Shown here: positions 13,128 to 24,819 of the stretch, in pieces
Layout of the letters: every line of letters starts with the position of its first letter
Numbering within the stretch: position 1 is the first letter of the stretch
Assembly (NCBI GenBank): GCA_039096225.1
Contig: JBBPEB010000015.1
Span: 434,001 to 498,000 of the forward strand
Reading direction: 5' to 3'
From: Blastocystis sp. Blastoise
Lineage: Eukaryota; Sar; Bigyra; Opalinata; Blastocystidae
DNA: 64,000 nucleotides
Notes under the pieces: generated by a model
Database searches by the model: none
What the model was told of the DNA's origin: nothing
The model's input: the letters and a program-made list of their open reading frames with translations, nothing else
Translations under genes and position numbers: made by a program

Positions 13128-14816
13128 ATGAATCGTTATTTCTGTTTCTTATTATTAATTGCTACTTGCAATGCATTCTATATACAATCAGTTAATGGAA
13201 GTTATGTAGATCAAGTATTCATTGTTCGTCAACGTCAACTGATTTCTTTAACTGAAATTAAAGGTACTAATTTAGATGAGGTGAAACGTGTTTCTCTTCA
13301 AAAAGAATGTTCTTACAATGTTTTCTTTGATGGTCCAAGTGAAGTTATGAATATTCATGATGTTTCTGAAGATAAAACTACTGCCTATGTTACATTTACA
13401 ATTATTACAACAGAAGAAATTGGTATTTGGAAAGTTTGTCTTTCTACTGAAGAAGATGGTCCAGATTTTCATAATGATGCACATATTGATGCTGCTGTTA
13501 TTTCAATGTTTCAACTATGTCATACCTTTGGAGCTACAGCAAAAGCTATTCGTAATTGTGTGAAATCATCTGGTGATGTAATTGATCCTAAGAAAGAAGT
13601 TGAATTAATAGCTTCTAATTTTGGGAAACCTAAATGGGCAAATCTTCATGATTATTATATATCTGATGAATATAAGAAAATGAAAGAGATTGAAACTCGT
13701 CCTTTACCTTCTTTTGCACGTAAAGAATGGGATTGGGGTATGAAAGTGATTCCAGGTGGTAAATTTATGATGGGTTCTGATTGTGAGAATGCTCGTACAG
13801 ATCCTGAAAGTGGTATGAGAAGTCCAGGTGAAGGTGAATATCCTTTACGAGAAGCTTCAATTAAATCATTTAAAATGGATCGAACAGTTGTTACTAATGG
13901 TCAATTTCGTGAATTTGTTCGTGAAACAGGATATAAAACTGATGCTGAACAATTTGGATGGTCTTTTGTATTTGAATTTACTATGGAACCGAATATTACA
14001 CGTGAAAGTTATTATACTGTACAGAACAATCCTTGGTGGCATCCTATAAAATATTCTTATTGGAGACTTCCTTATGGTCCTAAAAGTCGTGTACGATATG
14101 AATTAGACCATCCTGTTGTTCATGTATCTTATAGAGATGCTCAAGCTTTTTGTTCATGGAAACATAAACGTTTACCTACTGAAGGAGAATGGGAATGGGC
14201 TGCTAGAGGAGGATTATCTCAAAAGACATTTCCATGGGGAAATGAGTATCCTCATACAAAACCATGGTTAGGAGATCGTGATATTAAACGTACGCATCGT
14301 TGTAATCTTTTCCAAGGTCAATTCCCTTATAATAATACTGTAGAAGATGGATATTATGCTACTTCTCCTGCTCAAGCTTTCTTACCTAATAATTTTGGTT
14401 TATATGGTATGGTAGGAAATGTTTGGGAATGGGTTAATGATGAATATACTATTCATCATGATACTACTCCTTATATACCTGTAAATCCAAAATCTTCCTC
14501 TATAGAGCCATTTGATCAATTACGTCGTAATATAGATAAAAGAGTTAGTAAAGGAGGTAGTTGGATTTGTTTTTATCCTTGTGCACGTAATAGCGCTCGT
14601 CAAGGTATTGATAGTGATAGTTCTGCATCTAATTTAGGATTCCGTTGTGCTAGTGATCTTGAAGAACAAGATATTCAACCAAATTATGAAATTCATCATG
14701 GACAGTTTATAGATAAGGAATCAATTCAAGCAGGTGTACATATTGAATTTGAAGGAGAAACAGAAGGAGAAGCAGAAAAAGGACGTCCTCCTCATCCAGA
14801 TATGTATTATGCTTAA
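13128..14816 (+). CDS. Secreted formylglycine-generating enzyme (SUMF1)-like protein, intronless
   Basis: FGE oxidises a sulfatase active-site Cys to formylglycine in the ER. From the ATG at 13128 the protein (562 aa) starts MNRYFCFLLLIATCNAF, a good signal peptide; an in-frame ATG at 13077 would add 17 residues. Residues ~30-200 are an N-terminal region I do not recognise. The FGE-sulfatase domain (PF03781-type) runs ~200-520: MKVIPGGKFMMGSD, TNGQFREFVRETGY, NNPWWHPIKYSYWRLP, DHPVVHVSYRDAQAFCSW, KRLPTEGEWEWAARGGL, FGLYGMVGNVWEW, RVSKGGSWIC and SSASNLGFRCASD. These follow SUMF1 closely. In SUMF1 the catalytic Cys pair has four residues between; here it reads CFYPC and the loop is about three residues shorter. 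No intron interrupts 1.7 kb, unlike almost every neighbour. It could be a true FGE, a non-catalytic paralogue or another FGE-fold oxidase. Confidence 0.85.
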   Translation: MNRYFCFLLLIATCNAFYIQSVNGSYVDQVFIVRQRQLISLTEIKGTNLDEVKRVSLQKECSYNVFFDGPSEVMNIHDVSEDKTTAYVTFTIITTEEIGIWKVCLSTEEDGPDFHNDAHIDAAVISMFQLCHTFGATAKAIRNCVKSSGDVIDPKKEVELIASNFGKPKWANLHDYYISDEYKKMKEIETRPLPSFARKEWDWGMKVIPGGKFMMGSDCENARTDPESGMRSPGEGEYPLREASIKSFKMDRTVVTNGQFREFVRETGYKTDAEQFGWSFVFEFTMEPNITRESYYTVQNNPWWHPIKYSYWRLPYGPKSRVRYELDHPVVHVSYRDAQAFCSWKHKRLPTEGEWEWAARGGLSQKTFPWGNEYPHTKPWLGDRDIKRTHRCNLFQGQFPYNNTVEDGYYATSPAQAFLPNNFGLYGMVGNVWEWVNDEYTIHHDTTPYIPVNPKSSSIEPFDQLRRNIDKRVSKGGSWICFYPCARNSARQGIDSDSSASNLGFRCASDLEEQDIQPNYEIHHGQFIDKESIQAGVHIEFEGETEGEAEKGRPPHPDMYYA

Positions 14817-15249
14817 TACTTTGTTATTCTATATCACTAGATAGTTAATCTTAATTTTATTAAACTATCTATTTTATAAATTAGTTTTTTTTTCTAATTA
14901 TTATTAATTTTTTTTGATATTTCTATTTTTTAATGTGATCTCATCATTATTTATTATGTGAATCCTATGGAGAACTAGTTGCTAAAATTAAATTTAATAT
15001 ATTATAGAATTATTCTCATGTGATGTTTTGTTTATTACAGTGAAAACAGATTATTTTTCAATAAATTGATGGTCTATACATGTATCAATGAAAATTTTAC
15101 TAAAAATAAAAGAAAATTAATTATTAAGAAATTTTTAAAGAACAAAATACAGATTTATTCATTTTTTTTTTTAAACTTACACTTATCATTTATTTTATTA
15201 AGCCTATTTAATATAAGATACAGTTCTAAAATAAGATAATTTAAAAACT
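14817..15249. other. Intergenic region
   Basis: AT-rich spacer between the FGE-like and MOB4 genes. No exon seen. Confidence 0.6.
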
Positions 15250-16918
15250 ATGAATGGTAATTCAAAAGAATTTGCATCGGTATCTGATTATTCAATTTCT
15301 GTTCTAAAATATAGATTGCTTCTCTTGTTATAAGATATGTGAAGACTGACGAGTCATCATTGGATGCTAAGAAGATCGCCAAAGAGATCGAGAATCGTAC
15401 ATGGTATCAACTCTATTTTCATTTCTCTTCTTTTATTATATTCTGTTTTGTATATAAAGTTACCAAGGTCTAAAATCTGATTTCAAGAGTAAAAATATCT
15501 TCGATCCAAATGACCAAGTTATAAATGTATCAATTTTTTTAAAGTTTTCTTTTAAATAATTATTATATTTTCAATATCATATTTAATTATTTATTACAGT
15601 TAGAAGAGATATCCAAAAAGAAACTTAGAATCACACCAGGTATTGAAATTATTGTTTTTATTTTATAATAATAAATTCTAGATCTTCATTGTTCAGAAGT
15701 ACCTTTATGGACAGATCCAACTAGTGATGATTCAACGATTGTTTATTGTGAAAAAATCATGTTATGTCGTACACGTATATATTTTTTTAATTTTCTTATA
15801 TATATATATATATTATTCTTGAAATAGAACGAAATGATCGTGGAAATGCATATGTTTCTAAACCTAATAATGTGAATCATTTTCTTTGGGAATGGATTGT
15901 TATGAAGTATATACTGATAGTTAATTATTTTTTTTCTTATATATATATATATTTTATGATTTCTTTTTTCTAAAATATAATTCTATATAATTATTTTTTA
16001 ACTTTTTTTTCTTATTTTTTTTTCTTATTTTTCAACTCTAACTACTATAATATAATATATATTAGGCAAATTTTACGTGATTTATATTATCTTTATTCCT
16101 ATATACAACCCTTTTGTACAAGTGATACTTGTAAAACTATGGGAGCTAAGCCAAAATATACTTATTTATGTGCATGCCATACGTTCCCTAAAGAAGTATA
16201 TACTATAATGTAATATATATATATATATATATTGAGTATTTAGTATATTATATAAATGATTCTATTTATTCTTATGTATAGTGTTGTGCCATCGATTATT
16301 TTTCTCATAATTTATTAGCGGCCAACACAGATATATATCAATCTAAATCACTACCTCCTTAGTATTTAATCATTTACATTATATTATTTTATTATTTATA
16401 TTATTTATATTATTTATATTATTTATATTATATTATATTATATTATATTATATTATATTATATTATATTATATTATATTATATTATATTATATTATATTA
16501 TATTATATTATATTATATTATTATTTATTATAGTGGTAGTTACAGTTCAAAATCAGAGAAGAAGTTAGGTGATTTATTAAGACGATTATATCGATTATAT
16601 ATACATAGTATCAGTTATCATGAAGATCAATTTTTAGATTATGAAGTATTCCTTTTTTAGTTACTATTAATATATTATTATTATGTTAGTTACTATAAAT
16701 ATATATTATTATTGTACATAATTTCTACATTTTTTTTTTAATTACTTTTTTTTTATCAAAATATTATACTTTTATTCTTCTATTCTCCATTATATATATC
16801 TATTTAGAAACGATATCATGGATTTGAACATTTTCATGCATATATTGACACATTCGGTCTTGTAACGAAAGATAAACTACAACCTTACGTTTCTTATCAA
16901 GATATTCCTTCAGAATAA
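15250..16918 (+). CDS. MOB4: MOB4/phocein-like protein (STRIPAK subunit)
   Basis: MOB4 binds striatin in the STRIPAK phosphatase complex, which opposes Hippo-type kinase signalling. Short exons from ATG 15250 join in frame to about 270 aa. The phocein signature is clear: FCTSDTCKTMGAKPKYTYLC, then ACHTFPKECCAIDYFSHNLL, then KKLGDLLRRLYRLYIHSISY and EHFHAYIDTFGLVTKDKL. The PKEC-AIDY motif separates MOB4 from MOB1/2/3. Cys/His residues of the MOB zinc site are present (TCKTM; HSISYHED). The first ~100 residues (MNGNSKEFASIASLVIRYVK onward) do not resemble the usual MOB4 N-terminus, so either the start region has diverged or the first exons are wrongly joined. One intron (16361-16533) is mostly a (TTATA)n repeat. 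Confidence 0.8.
16385..16520 (+). repeat. (TTATA)n / TTATATTAT repeat in a MOB4 intron
   Basis: A pentanucleotide-like TTATA array preceded by 'ttatattattta' units, between the exon ending CTACCTCCTTA and the exon starting TGGTAGTTACAG. Confidence 0.85.
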
Positions 16919-17720
16919 TTATTATCACTATAATTACTATTATAATGATATCTCTTTTTATATATATAACACATGCTATATATATATCTATATATTACTA
17001 ACTTGGTAATATATCTCTGTCACCCTTTTTTCTCATTTTCTTTTCATAGTTACTTATTTTAAGATATTCTTTATATATGATTTTTTTTTATTTTTAATTT
17101 CACTTCCTATTCATATCATTACTGTAATTCTTTTTTATCATTTTTTTTTACTTGCTTCATAATCCTCTTCATTTTCTAAGCTAAACTATATATTTTTATC
17201 TTTAAAATATTAATAATCAATATCACATTTTGTCTAAGTATTTGATCGCTTTTATTCAAGAATACTCGGACTCTATAACCATGTTTTTCTTTCTTAATGT
17301 CCAGAACACCAATTATAATAAATATTTATTATCTGTTGTGCATTCTTTATCACAGCAATATGTTTTAACATATCATTTTTGTACTATTCAAACTAATTCG
17401 TCATGATACTTGGCTTTTTAAGAAAAGCTCGAAATTCATAATGACGAATACCATGATTTAAAGATAACCTCTCTCATAAATTGATCAAAATGTAAGAAAT
17501 AGTAGTCAGACTAAATCAGTAAAAATGACATTCTTTTTCCTTTTTCTAGCAAATTGCTGTCAATCTCAAAAAATACAATTTTTATTTTATACTGCTTATA
17601 TACTATAAAACCATGATTATTTAAAAGAAACAAAGAAATGTTCTTCATTGGATTTCTTAAAGAATCAAAAAGAAACTATTCGTAAGATGCATATATATTT
17701 TTTTATACATAAACTGAACA
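16919..17720. other. Intergenic region
   Basis: AT-rich, T-rich first half. No exon, RNA gene or notable repeat found. Confidence 0.6.
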
Positions 17721-18201
17721 ATGATTGTTGCTGCATATATTTTAATTGGACTTATCTTCATTCTCGTCATTCTCTGTATTGTCGTCATGACACAATCAGA
17801 AGAAAAAGACGACTATAAAAGTGTATGGCATCTATGCTTACTTTTAACTATATTGTATTATATTATATATATATATATATATATATAGGATGATGAGGAA
17901 GTACACTTATTACAAAAGTATATTTAATATATTATTTGATTTTTTAAATCACTTTTTCTAGGAATTCAAATACAACTCCTACCGATATGAAACCTGTACG
18001 AAAATCAAAGCCTGTAAAACCTGTATTCAAAGAAACACCCAAAACTGAAGAAACTCAGTCACTTGTTATTGATATGGAAAAACAAGATGTAGATAATCTT
18101 GTTGTCAAAGTAACTCCTAAACCTGTTGTAGTTCCTAAACATATACAAACTCCAAACAGTACACAGACATCTCCTGAAGTCACTCAAGACCCCACTAAAG
18201 T

Positions 18202-18247
<46 letters not shown>

Positions 18248-18431
18248 TGACTTGTTTTTTTTTTATAAAAGTTTTCTTATCGTTAAAAACTATTTATATA
18301 TTTTTTTTTAAATTCTTATTTCATGCACATAATTATTTGATCATCTATTATAGCCTGAAAATGTCTTCTATAAAAACCCAGATATGAATATCAATGATTT
18401 ATTACAAGATATCAATTCTGATGAAGAATAA
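17721..18431 (+). CDS. Small single-pass membrane protein with an acidic/proline-rich tail
   Basis: Exons join to a short protein (about 150 aa). It begins MIVAAYILIGLIFILVILCI, one strong membrane segment at the N-terminus with no cleavage-site pattern, then MTQSEEKDDYKS and an acidic stretch (DDEEVHLLQKNSNTT). The main exon (from ~17961) encodes a Lys/Pro/Val/Thr-rich tail (KPVRKSKPVKPVFKETPKTE). The last exon after a TA-repeat intron (18207-18352) reads PENVFYKNPDMNINDLLQ and ends DINSDEE. The topology is probably N-terminal anchor with a cytosolic tail. I do not recognise the family. The whole gene lies just left of the CACTA-bounded segment. Confidence 0.65.
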
Positions 18432-18835
18432 ATTTTCTTTTTTCTTATTTGATTAGAATTATTATTTTCCAAGTCAATTTTATATAACGTCTTTATAACT
18501 AAATTTATTTTTCTACTCTTTATATAATATATATATATAATTAAACACTTATTTTATATGTTTTGATAATCATCAATGAATATTTATTATTATTTTATAT
18601 CTCAATTCATTTTATCTATTCTTATGTTCGATTTTCTCGTGATATCATAGAGATCTATGAAAAACTCCTTCATTATCCATGTTTTGCTGTTCATTTTAAG
18701 AATTATTATTTATGTCATTTGTTTAACGTTTTTTTTTTTAATTTATAACTATTAGCAACTACATATAATAATGCATATTTTTAAACACCATCTTATTCCA
18801 ACTAAATAGAAAATAGCACAGTATTTAAAGATTAT
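18432..18835. other. Intergenic region up to the CACTA-type end
   Basis: AT-rich spacer with no exon. Its last bases are GTATTTAAAG-ATTAT immediately before the inverted repeat at 18836. GTATTTAAAG is found again at 25691-25700, next to the right end. Confidence 0.55.
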
Positions 18836-18888
18836 CACTAGTAGGCACGTTTTTCGCGTTAGATATATTTTTGGGTCACGTTAGATAA
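18836..18888 (+). repeat. Left terminal inverted repeat and subterminal GTTAGATA repeats
   Basis: An 11-bp TIR CACTAGTAGGC is followed by two copies of CGTTAGATA. This short stretch is distinctly richer in C/G (TTTTCGCG, GGGTCACG, AACGCACC) than the surrounding DNA. Confidence 0.5.
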
Positions 18889-19688
18889 CGAAAACGCACC
18901 AAAGCGTTCTCGCCTTTTTTTTAGACATACTTTTAAAATTTAGACAGACTTCTGGTTTTTTAAGAAAGGATAAAATTTGAAAAATTAGAAATGAATTATG
19001 AATTCATATATATATATTTTTAAATTTGTTGTTTATATGAACAAATTAGAACTGATTACAGTTATTATAGATGTTTCTAAGCAGTGTTCATAATGTGTTA
19101 GTATTTATTTATAAAATTTATCATAGTGTTTTACATCATTCTTATAGGTTTTCGATTCTGGATATCCTCTTCCTTTCAGACATTCTCCTTGACTAGTTTT
19201 AGAAAGGTCCATAACAGAGACTTGTGGGTTTATTTATTATAAGGTATTTTATTACATTTCTTTTTTTATTCTCTTAGATTTCTTGGTTATTCTCGTCAGT
19301 ACTTCTTCTAAACAACAAGTCAAGACAATATAGAGCGTATATAAATATATCTATTTATTTTTTTATTGCATTGGCAATATTTTCTCTTTTTTCTCTTTTC
19401 CTATCAAAATTATTCATTTGATTTTTATTTACCCTATTCATATTTTATATATATTTTCAATTTATATATTATATAGAAAAGTTATTTCTTACTCCATTCT
19501 TGAATCTTGTGGTTTCTCTGATATTTTCAAATACCAAATACGATATCAGTTGTAAAATAGTTTGTATATATATATATGTTTATTTATTTGTATTTAATTA
19601 TTTATTTTTATCTATTTAATTATATTATTAATATAAGAATTTATTTATTTGTTTAAGTATATATAACATTTATATATTATATATATAG

Positions 19689-19921
19689 ATGAGAAATGAG
19701 TTGGTATTCGTGATTATAATATTCATTATACAGATAATTTTATTACAAAACAACCTTCAAATTATCAAAAGTATATATATGTTTATTATTATTATATTTT
19801 TTTATATAGATATATATATTCAAATTTATTCAAAAGTAGATAGAGTAGAAACAGTATGTGATAAAGTGAATGATTATGCTGATAATAATATTCGAATTTT
19901 TGTTGCTACTTCTCGTATATT

Positions 19922-19952
<31 letters not shown>

Positions 19953-20385
19953 TTATATCTTCTAGTCCTACTTATTTTCCTTTAACAGATGTAAAAGGAG
20001 GATATGCATTAAGTCCAATAGAAGAATATATTGGTAAGAAATGTTGGTTTACTATGAAAACAAATCTATTCTTCTTGTATATTATTATTTTATATTTATA
20101 TAATATTATTATTATATATATAGATATGAGAATAGAACAGATCAATTTATAGATTTTGAAACGAATAATGGATTATGGGTTTTTATTAATAAACATTTAT
20201 TCTTAGATTATGGAGGGTATTTATATTATATATATTATTATTATTATTTATATAGTTATAATTCTCCAGTTGGTTCTCATATTAATATAACGAATTATGC
20301 AGATAAATTAGGTCTTATTCCTGGAATCACCTATTCTATATCTATATTCTTTGCTTCTAGAACATGTAGATCAATCAAGTATATA
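19689..20385 (+). CDS. Fibro-slime/PA14-like domain fragment, model incomplete
   Basis: Successive small open pieces read, in order, VGIRDYNIHYTDNFITKQPS, DRVETVCDKVNDYADNNI, TYFPLTDVKGGYALSP, WFTMKTNL, ENRTDQFIDFETNNGLWVFI and then NKHLFLDYGG, and GSHINITNYADKLGLIPGIT followed by YSISIFFASRTC. This order matches the fibro-slime domain (TIGR02148-type: RDF, FPL, HNFHFT, GDDDVWVFINGKLVIDLGG, LGLVPG, FFAER), known from dictyostelid prespore-inducing factors and some bacteria. The usual GDDD before WVFI is replaced by ETNNGL. No convincing start, signal peptide or stop could be joined, and several frames break, so this could be a divergent gene with tiny exons or a decaying copy. Confidence 0.45.
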
Positions 20386-21132
20386 TATGTTTATATATTA
20401 TTATATATTATAATCTTTATTATTATACGTTTAATTATAATTATATTTTAGTTTATTAGTATATATACAAAAACTATAAGAGTATTAGTTTCTATATCTA
20501 TATCTATTCATTGATATATATATATATATATATATGTTTAGAATATGAGATACAACTTGTTTTATGATTAGAATTATATGTAAGAATAGCTATTGAACTT
20601 ATTTCAATTGATATAAATATGTGAAGATTTATAGATAATAGAATATTCAAGTAAATATATATATTATTATTATAATTATCTTTTAGTTTATTATTATATT
20701 AATTATCAATCTATAGATTGAAGCTATTTTGTTACCTGATGTATCATTTCTTTTCGTCATTTATTCGTACAATATACATTCGAAATAACAACTTACTTAT
20801 TACTATAAGAATAAAAAGTATATTATTTATATTATATATATATATATGGTATTTATATGATAACATATTTTTTAATCCTTTGTTTCTAATTAATATTATG
20901 CACTTATATATAATAATGATAATAGGTTTTATATAAATACTTATTTATAGTTTCGATGTACATCCAGATATATAGAAGATTCTAGATATTTCATCATGTG
21001 ATCATCTCGTGACTCCCTCAATCTCCACTTTAACGGACACTATTCTCTGTATGTACCTCAAGTTATATGTTGAGGTATATAGAGATAAACTACATTATTA
21101 TTAATATTATTACTCTTTATATAAATCTATAG

Positions 21133-21568
21133 AGGCTTCTTTATATGAATATATAACTGTATTACAATCATTATGGGCAGATGTTAACCTTGGAAAAGAT
21201 GTATATATATATATATATATATTAAATATGTTATTACTGTTATTACATATATAGTTTGAATACTTATTTTCTATGTATAAATTAAGCATATATATATATA
21301 TATATAGTTACTTCTCTTCCTTCACTTGAAACTATTTGTAATGAAAGGTGTATACATATATATATATTATGGTGTATTTATTATTATTATATATATAGTT
21401 ATTAAAATTTTTTACCAAGTGATTTTCCCCGCCAAATTGATGTTGATGAATATATTAATACACTGAAATTTGCTGAAAAACGAAAAATGTAATTATTATT
21501 AGTTTTTATTATGATTTATTTATATATATATAGTTATCAAGATCCTTATGATTATCAAAAATTATATA

Positions 21569-21607
<39 letters not shown>

Positions 21608-22160
21608 ATGAGATCAAATATTTAAAATAGAATTGATGTATATAATAATTTTATATATATATATATATATATGGAATAACTAATTTAACTACATTATTTC
21701 ATGATCTTCAAACGATAAAGAAATCTGCTATTTATAAATCACTTGTTCAATACATACGAGACAGAGATATATTAGATGTGTTATTCCAACAGTGTTTAAA
21801 TACACAAACGTTACGATTGTCTCTCTTTCTTCTTCAACATATATGTACTGTTATCCTTGTATTTACTTATTATTATTATATTCTTTATTATTATTATATA
21901 TATACATATTCTTATTCTTATATATATAGTTAACAAATAAGGATATTGATATATTTTATGAGGCTGTTCATAATAACCGTATATATGAATCCATTCAAGC
22001 AACTACCATTATATGTCAACTACTCCCTCTCTTCCCTAATCAACGTATATATATATAGAATTATACTTATTATTATATATAGAACGTGAATATTTACAAA
22101 GTTTATTATTGAATACATGTGATAATATATGTACAGTACAAGTATATATATATATATACT

Positions 22161-22193
<33 letters not shown>

Positions 22194-23220
22194 ATACTTA
22201 TACATATATATAAATACTTATATTCATATTATATATAGAGTATTAAGGTATAAGTAAATTGCTAGTATTATATTTAAATGACATCCCTGAATCACAACCT
22301 ATTCCTGATTCTATTCGAAATTCTATTAAAACAGTTGGTGAGTATATTTTCCGTTAAGGATGTATTTGTACTCCCGAATCAAATGAAGAAAAGCACGTGA
22401 TATTCCATTGATTCCACTTTATAAATCAGATAGCTTTGTATATATATATATATATATATTATTATTATTATTATATATTATCATAGACTTCTTAACAACA
22501 TGGTTTAAGAATGCAATATATTTAAATGATGGTTATAAATCATTCTTCAATTTATTATATACTTTTGAACCTTCTCTGAAATCCATTTTAATTTATATAC
22601 TTTATTATCTCGTTTTTTACTATAATATTATATCATATTATTATATATAATACAAAGAAGAGAAATAATATTAGTAAGTCTATATATATATAAATATGAA
22701 TTGAATTCTATTCCTCAAGATATTATGTATACCTTATTAACAAGAATAGCAGAGATTATTCAAATAACTCATTGTCCTTCTTCTTATATACTTCCTAAAT
22801 TACATACATTAAAGAAGATAAATAGTCATTCTATTTCCTTTAATATGAGTCATAATAGTCTAGAAGAAGTGCATATAAAGATATAGAAAATGATTTAATG
22901 GATGATAATGATATGGAAGTACCTGAAGAAGAAGAAATAGGATTAATGAATACTTATGAAGAGAAAGAAAGAGGAGAAGGGGAAGAAAAACCTACTGGAG
23001 AACTGATTTATGGATTAAGTTATATACTGAATACTGTTGAAATTGAAGGTGAAGAAGAAACAGGAAAGAAGAAAGAAAAAGAAATGATAGATATATTTAC
23101 TTATATAGGAAAGCGAGAAGAAGAAAATGATCATTGTATGTTTGTTATGTTTATTATATTTATTTTATATATTATTATTATACTTCTTCTTATTATTAAT
23201 ATTCTGTATAATATATAGCT
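21133..23220 (+). pseudogene. Helical-repeat (possibly PP4R3/SMEK-like) coding fragments, frame-broken
   Basis: Pieces that look coding are separated by AT-only gaps: SLYEYITVLQSLWADVNLGK, SLPSLETICNE, PRQIDVDEYINTLKFAEKRK, ITNLTTLFHDLQTIKK followed by SLVQYIRDRDILDVLFQQC, TLRLSLFLLQHI, then LTNKDIDIFYEAVHNNRIYE and DFLTTWFKNAIYLNDGYKSF. The block from TNLTTLF to EAVHNN has the spacing and hydrophobic pattern of the ARM core of PP4 regulatory subunit 3, but this is a weak match from memory. Near 22860-22880 the reading frame shifts between SLEEVH and AYKDIENDLMDD, and an acidic segment (MEVPEEEEIGLMNTYEEKER) follows. The fragments may be a decayed gene captured by the flanking element, or a real gene whose exons I cannot join. 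Confidence 0.3.
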
Positions 23221-23309
23221 ATTGATGTGCAATATGTATATTCTCTTCTTCGTAATCAACTGAAAGCCACGAATAAAGAAGATAGATATGATATGAAGAC
23301 ACTAGGTGA

Positions 23310-23339
23310 ATTTGTATATATTATTATTATTATTATTAC

Positions 23340-23395
<56 letters not shown>
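23310..23395 (+). repeat. (ATT)n microsatellite
   Basis: About 80 bp of ATT repeat following GTATAT and ending before TATAG, so probably intronic like the other arrays. Confidence 0.75.
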
Positions 23396-23396
<1 letters not shown>

Positions 23397-24819
23397 CAAT
23401 CTATAGATATGTGAATCTTTCTTCATCTACTTATATGGTCTTCTTATAAAATATTTTATTAGATATACTTAATTATTCCCGTGGTTATATACTACTTTCC
23501 TCTTATCTTCTCCTTCATCATCCCTCCTTACAGTGGCTTGTTGTCTTTATAAATCAATAATCGCGGGAAATACTTATTCTCAAGAATATTTTAATTATGT
23601 ATATATATATTCACTTTATATAACTTTTGATGTAGCATATTATATATTATTTACTATTTTATATTTGTTATTAATTATATAATATATATATATATATATA
23701 GATAGATATTAGACATACTACAAACAAGGCTTATTATATACTTATGAACTACAGATACATCAATATATATACTGCTACATACCTCCTATAATACCAGCGT
23801 TTTATATCCCTCATTGAAAACCATAATTATCAAAACATTATTATATGTCTTACTGATAGATAATGCGCTTTGTATATTGTAGATGATGAAAAATGTCATA
23901 TATATATATATACTAAATTATAGATATTTTTATAATTAATTTATATAGGATAAAGAAAGAAGTCATATACATATATATATTTTTATTGTCTATTAACTTT
24001 TATATATGTCTTCTATTATGTTATATTTAATTATATATTATTCATTTTGTTTTGTAAATATTATAGAATGAGATTATTGTAAAGAATTCTTTTCGAATAA
24101 TAGTAAAATGGAATACGTATTAATCCTGTTTATATTTTTATTAGATTTTATTATTTTATGTTGATAACAACTTGCAAACCTTCTCAATTCATTCACTTAC
24201 TTGTAATATCAACAATCCATTAAAATAAAATATATTATAATAAAAATGTTTGTAAAATGTGAATTATGACTTTCTAAACAACTATGTCAAATATATATTT
24301 TTATTCTCTATGATATTTATATTATGAATCAAATACTATTATATATATATTGCTCACAAATATTTTAAATTGAAATTACTTTCTGTTAAAAATAACAATT
24401 TTTTGTTCTTTTAAGTCTAGAAACATGTTGTAATGAAGTAATCTAGCTTAATACGTATAAAATACATTTATAACTCAATTTAGCATTCAAATAGACGTTT
24501 TAGTAGAAAAAAGGAGAATTTTAGAGAATTGATAACCCCTGGAAATAAAGAAATTTATAGAGACTTTTATTATAGAAAAAAAAGATTTTCTGTATTTTTA
24601 GGGCCATGTATGTATTTTTAAAATAAATTCTAAAAAATTTCATATTTATTTTTATTTTTAATTGATTCGCAACTATTTTATATAGTTTTTAAAATGTATA
24701 CTATATAATTTATTTATTTTATATCATATAGGCTTACGGGTCCGTCGAAATAGCTTCAAATAGGTCCTGATTATTCTTCATATTTTAAAGTTAACTCATG
24801 AGTTGTGTGGTTTAGGTGA

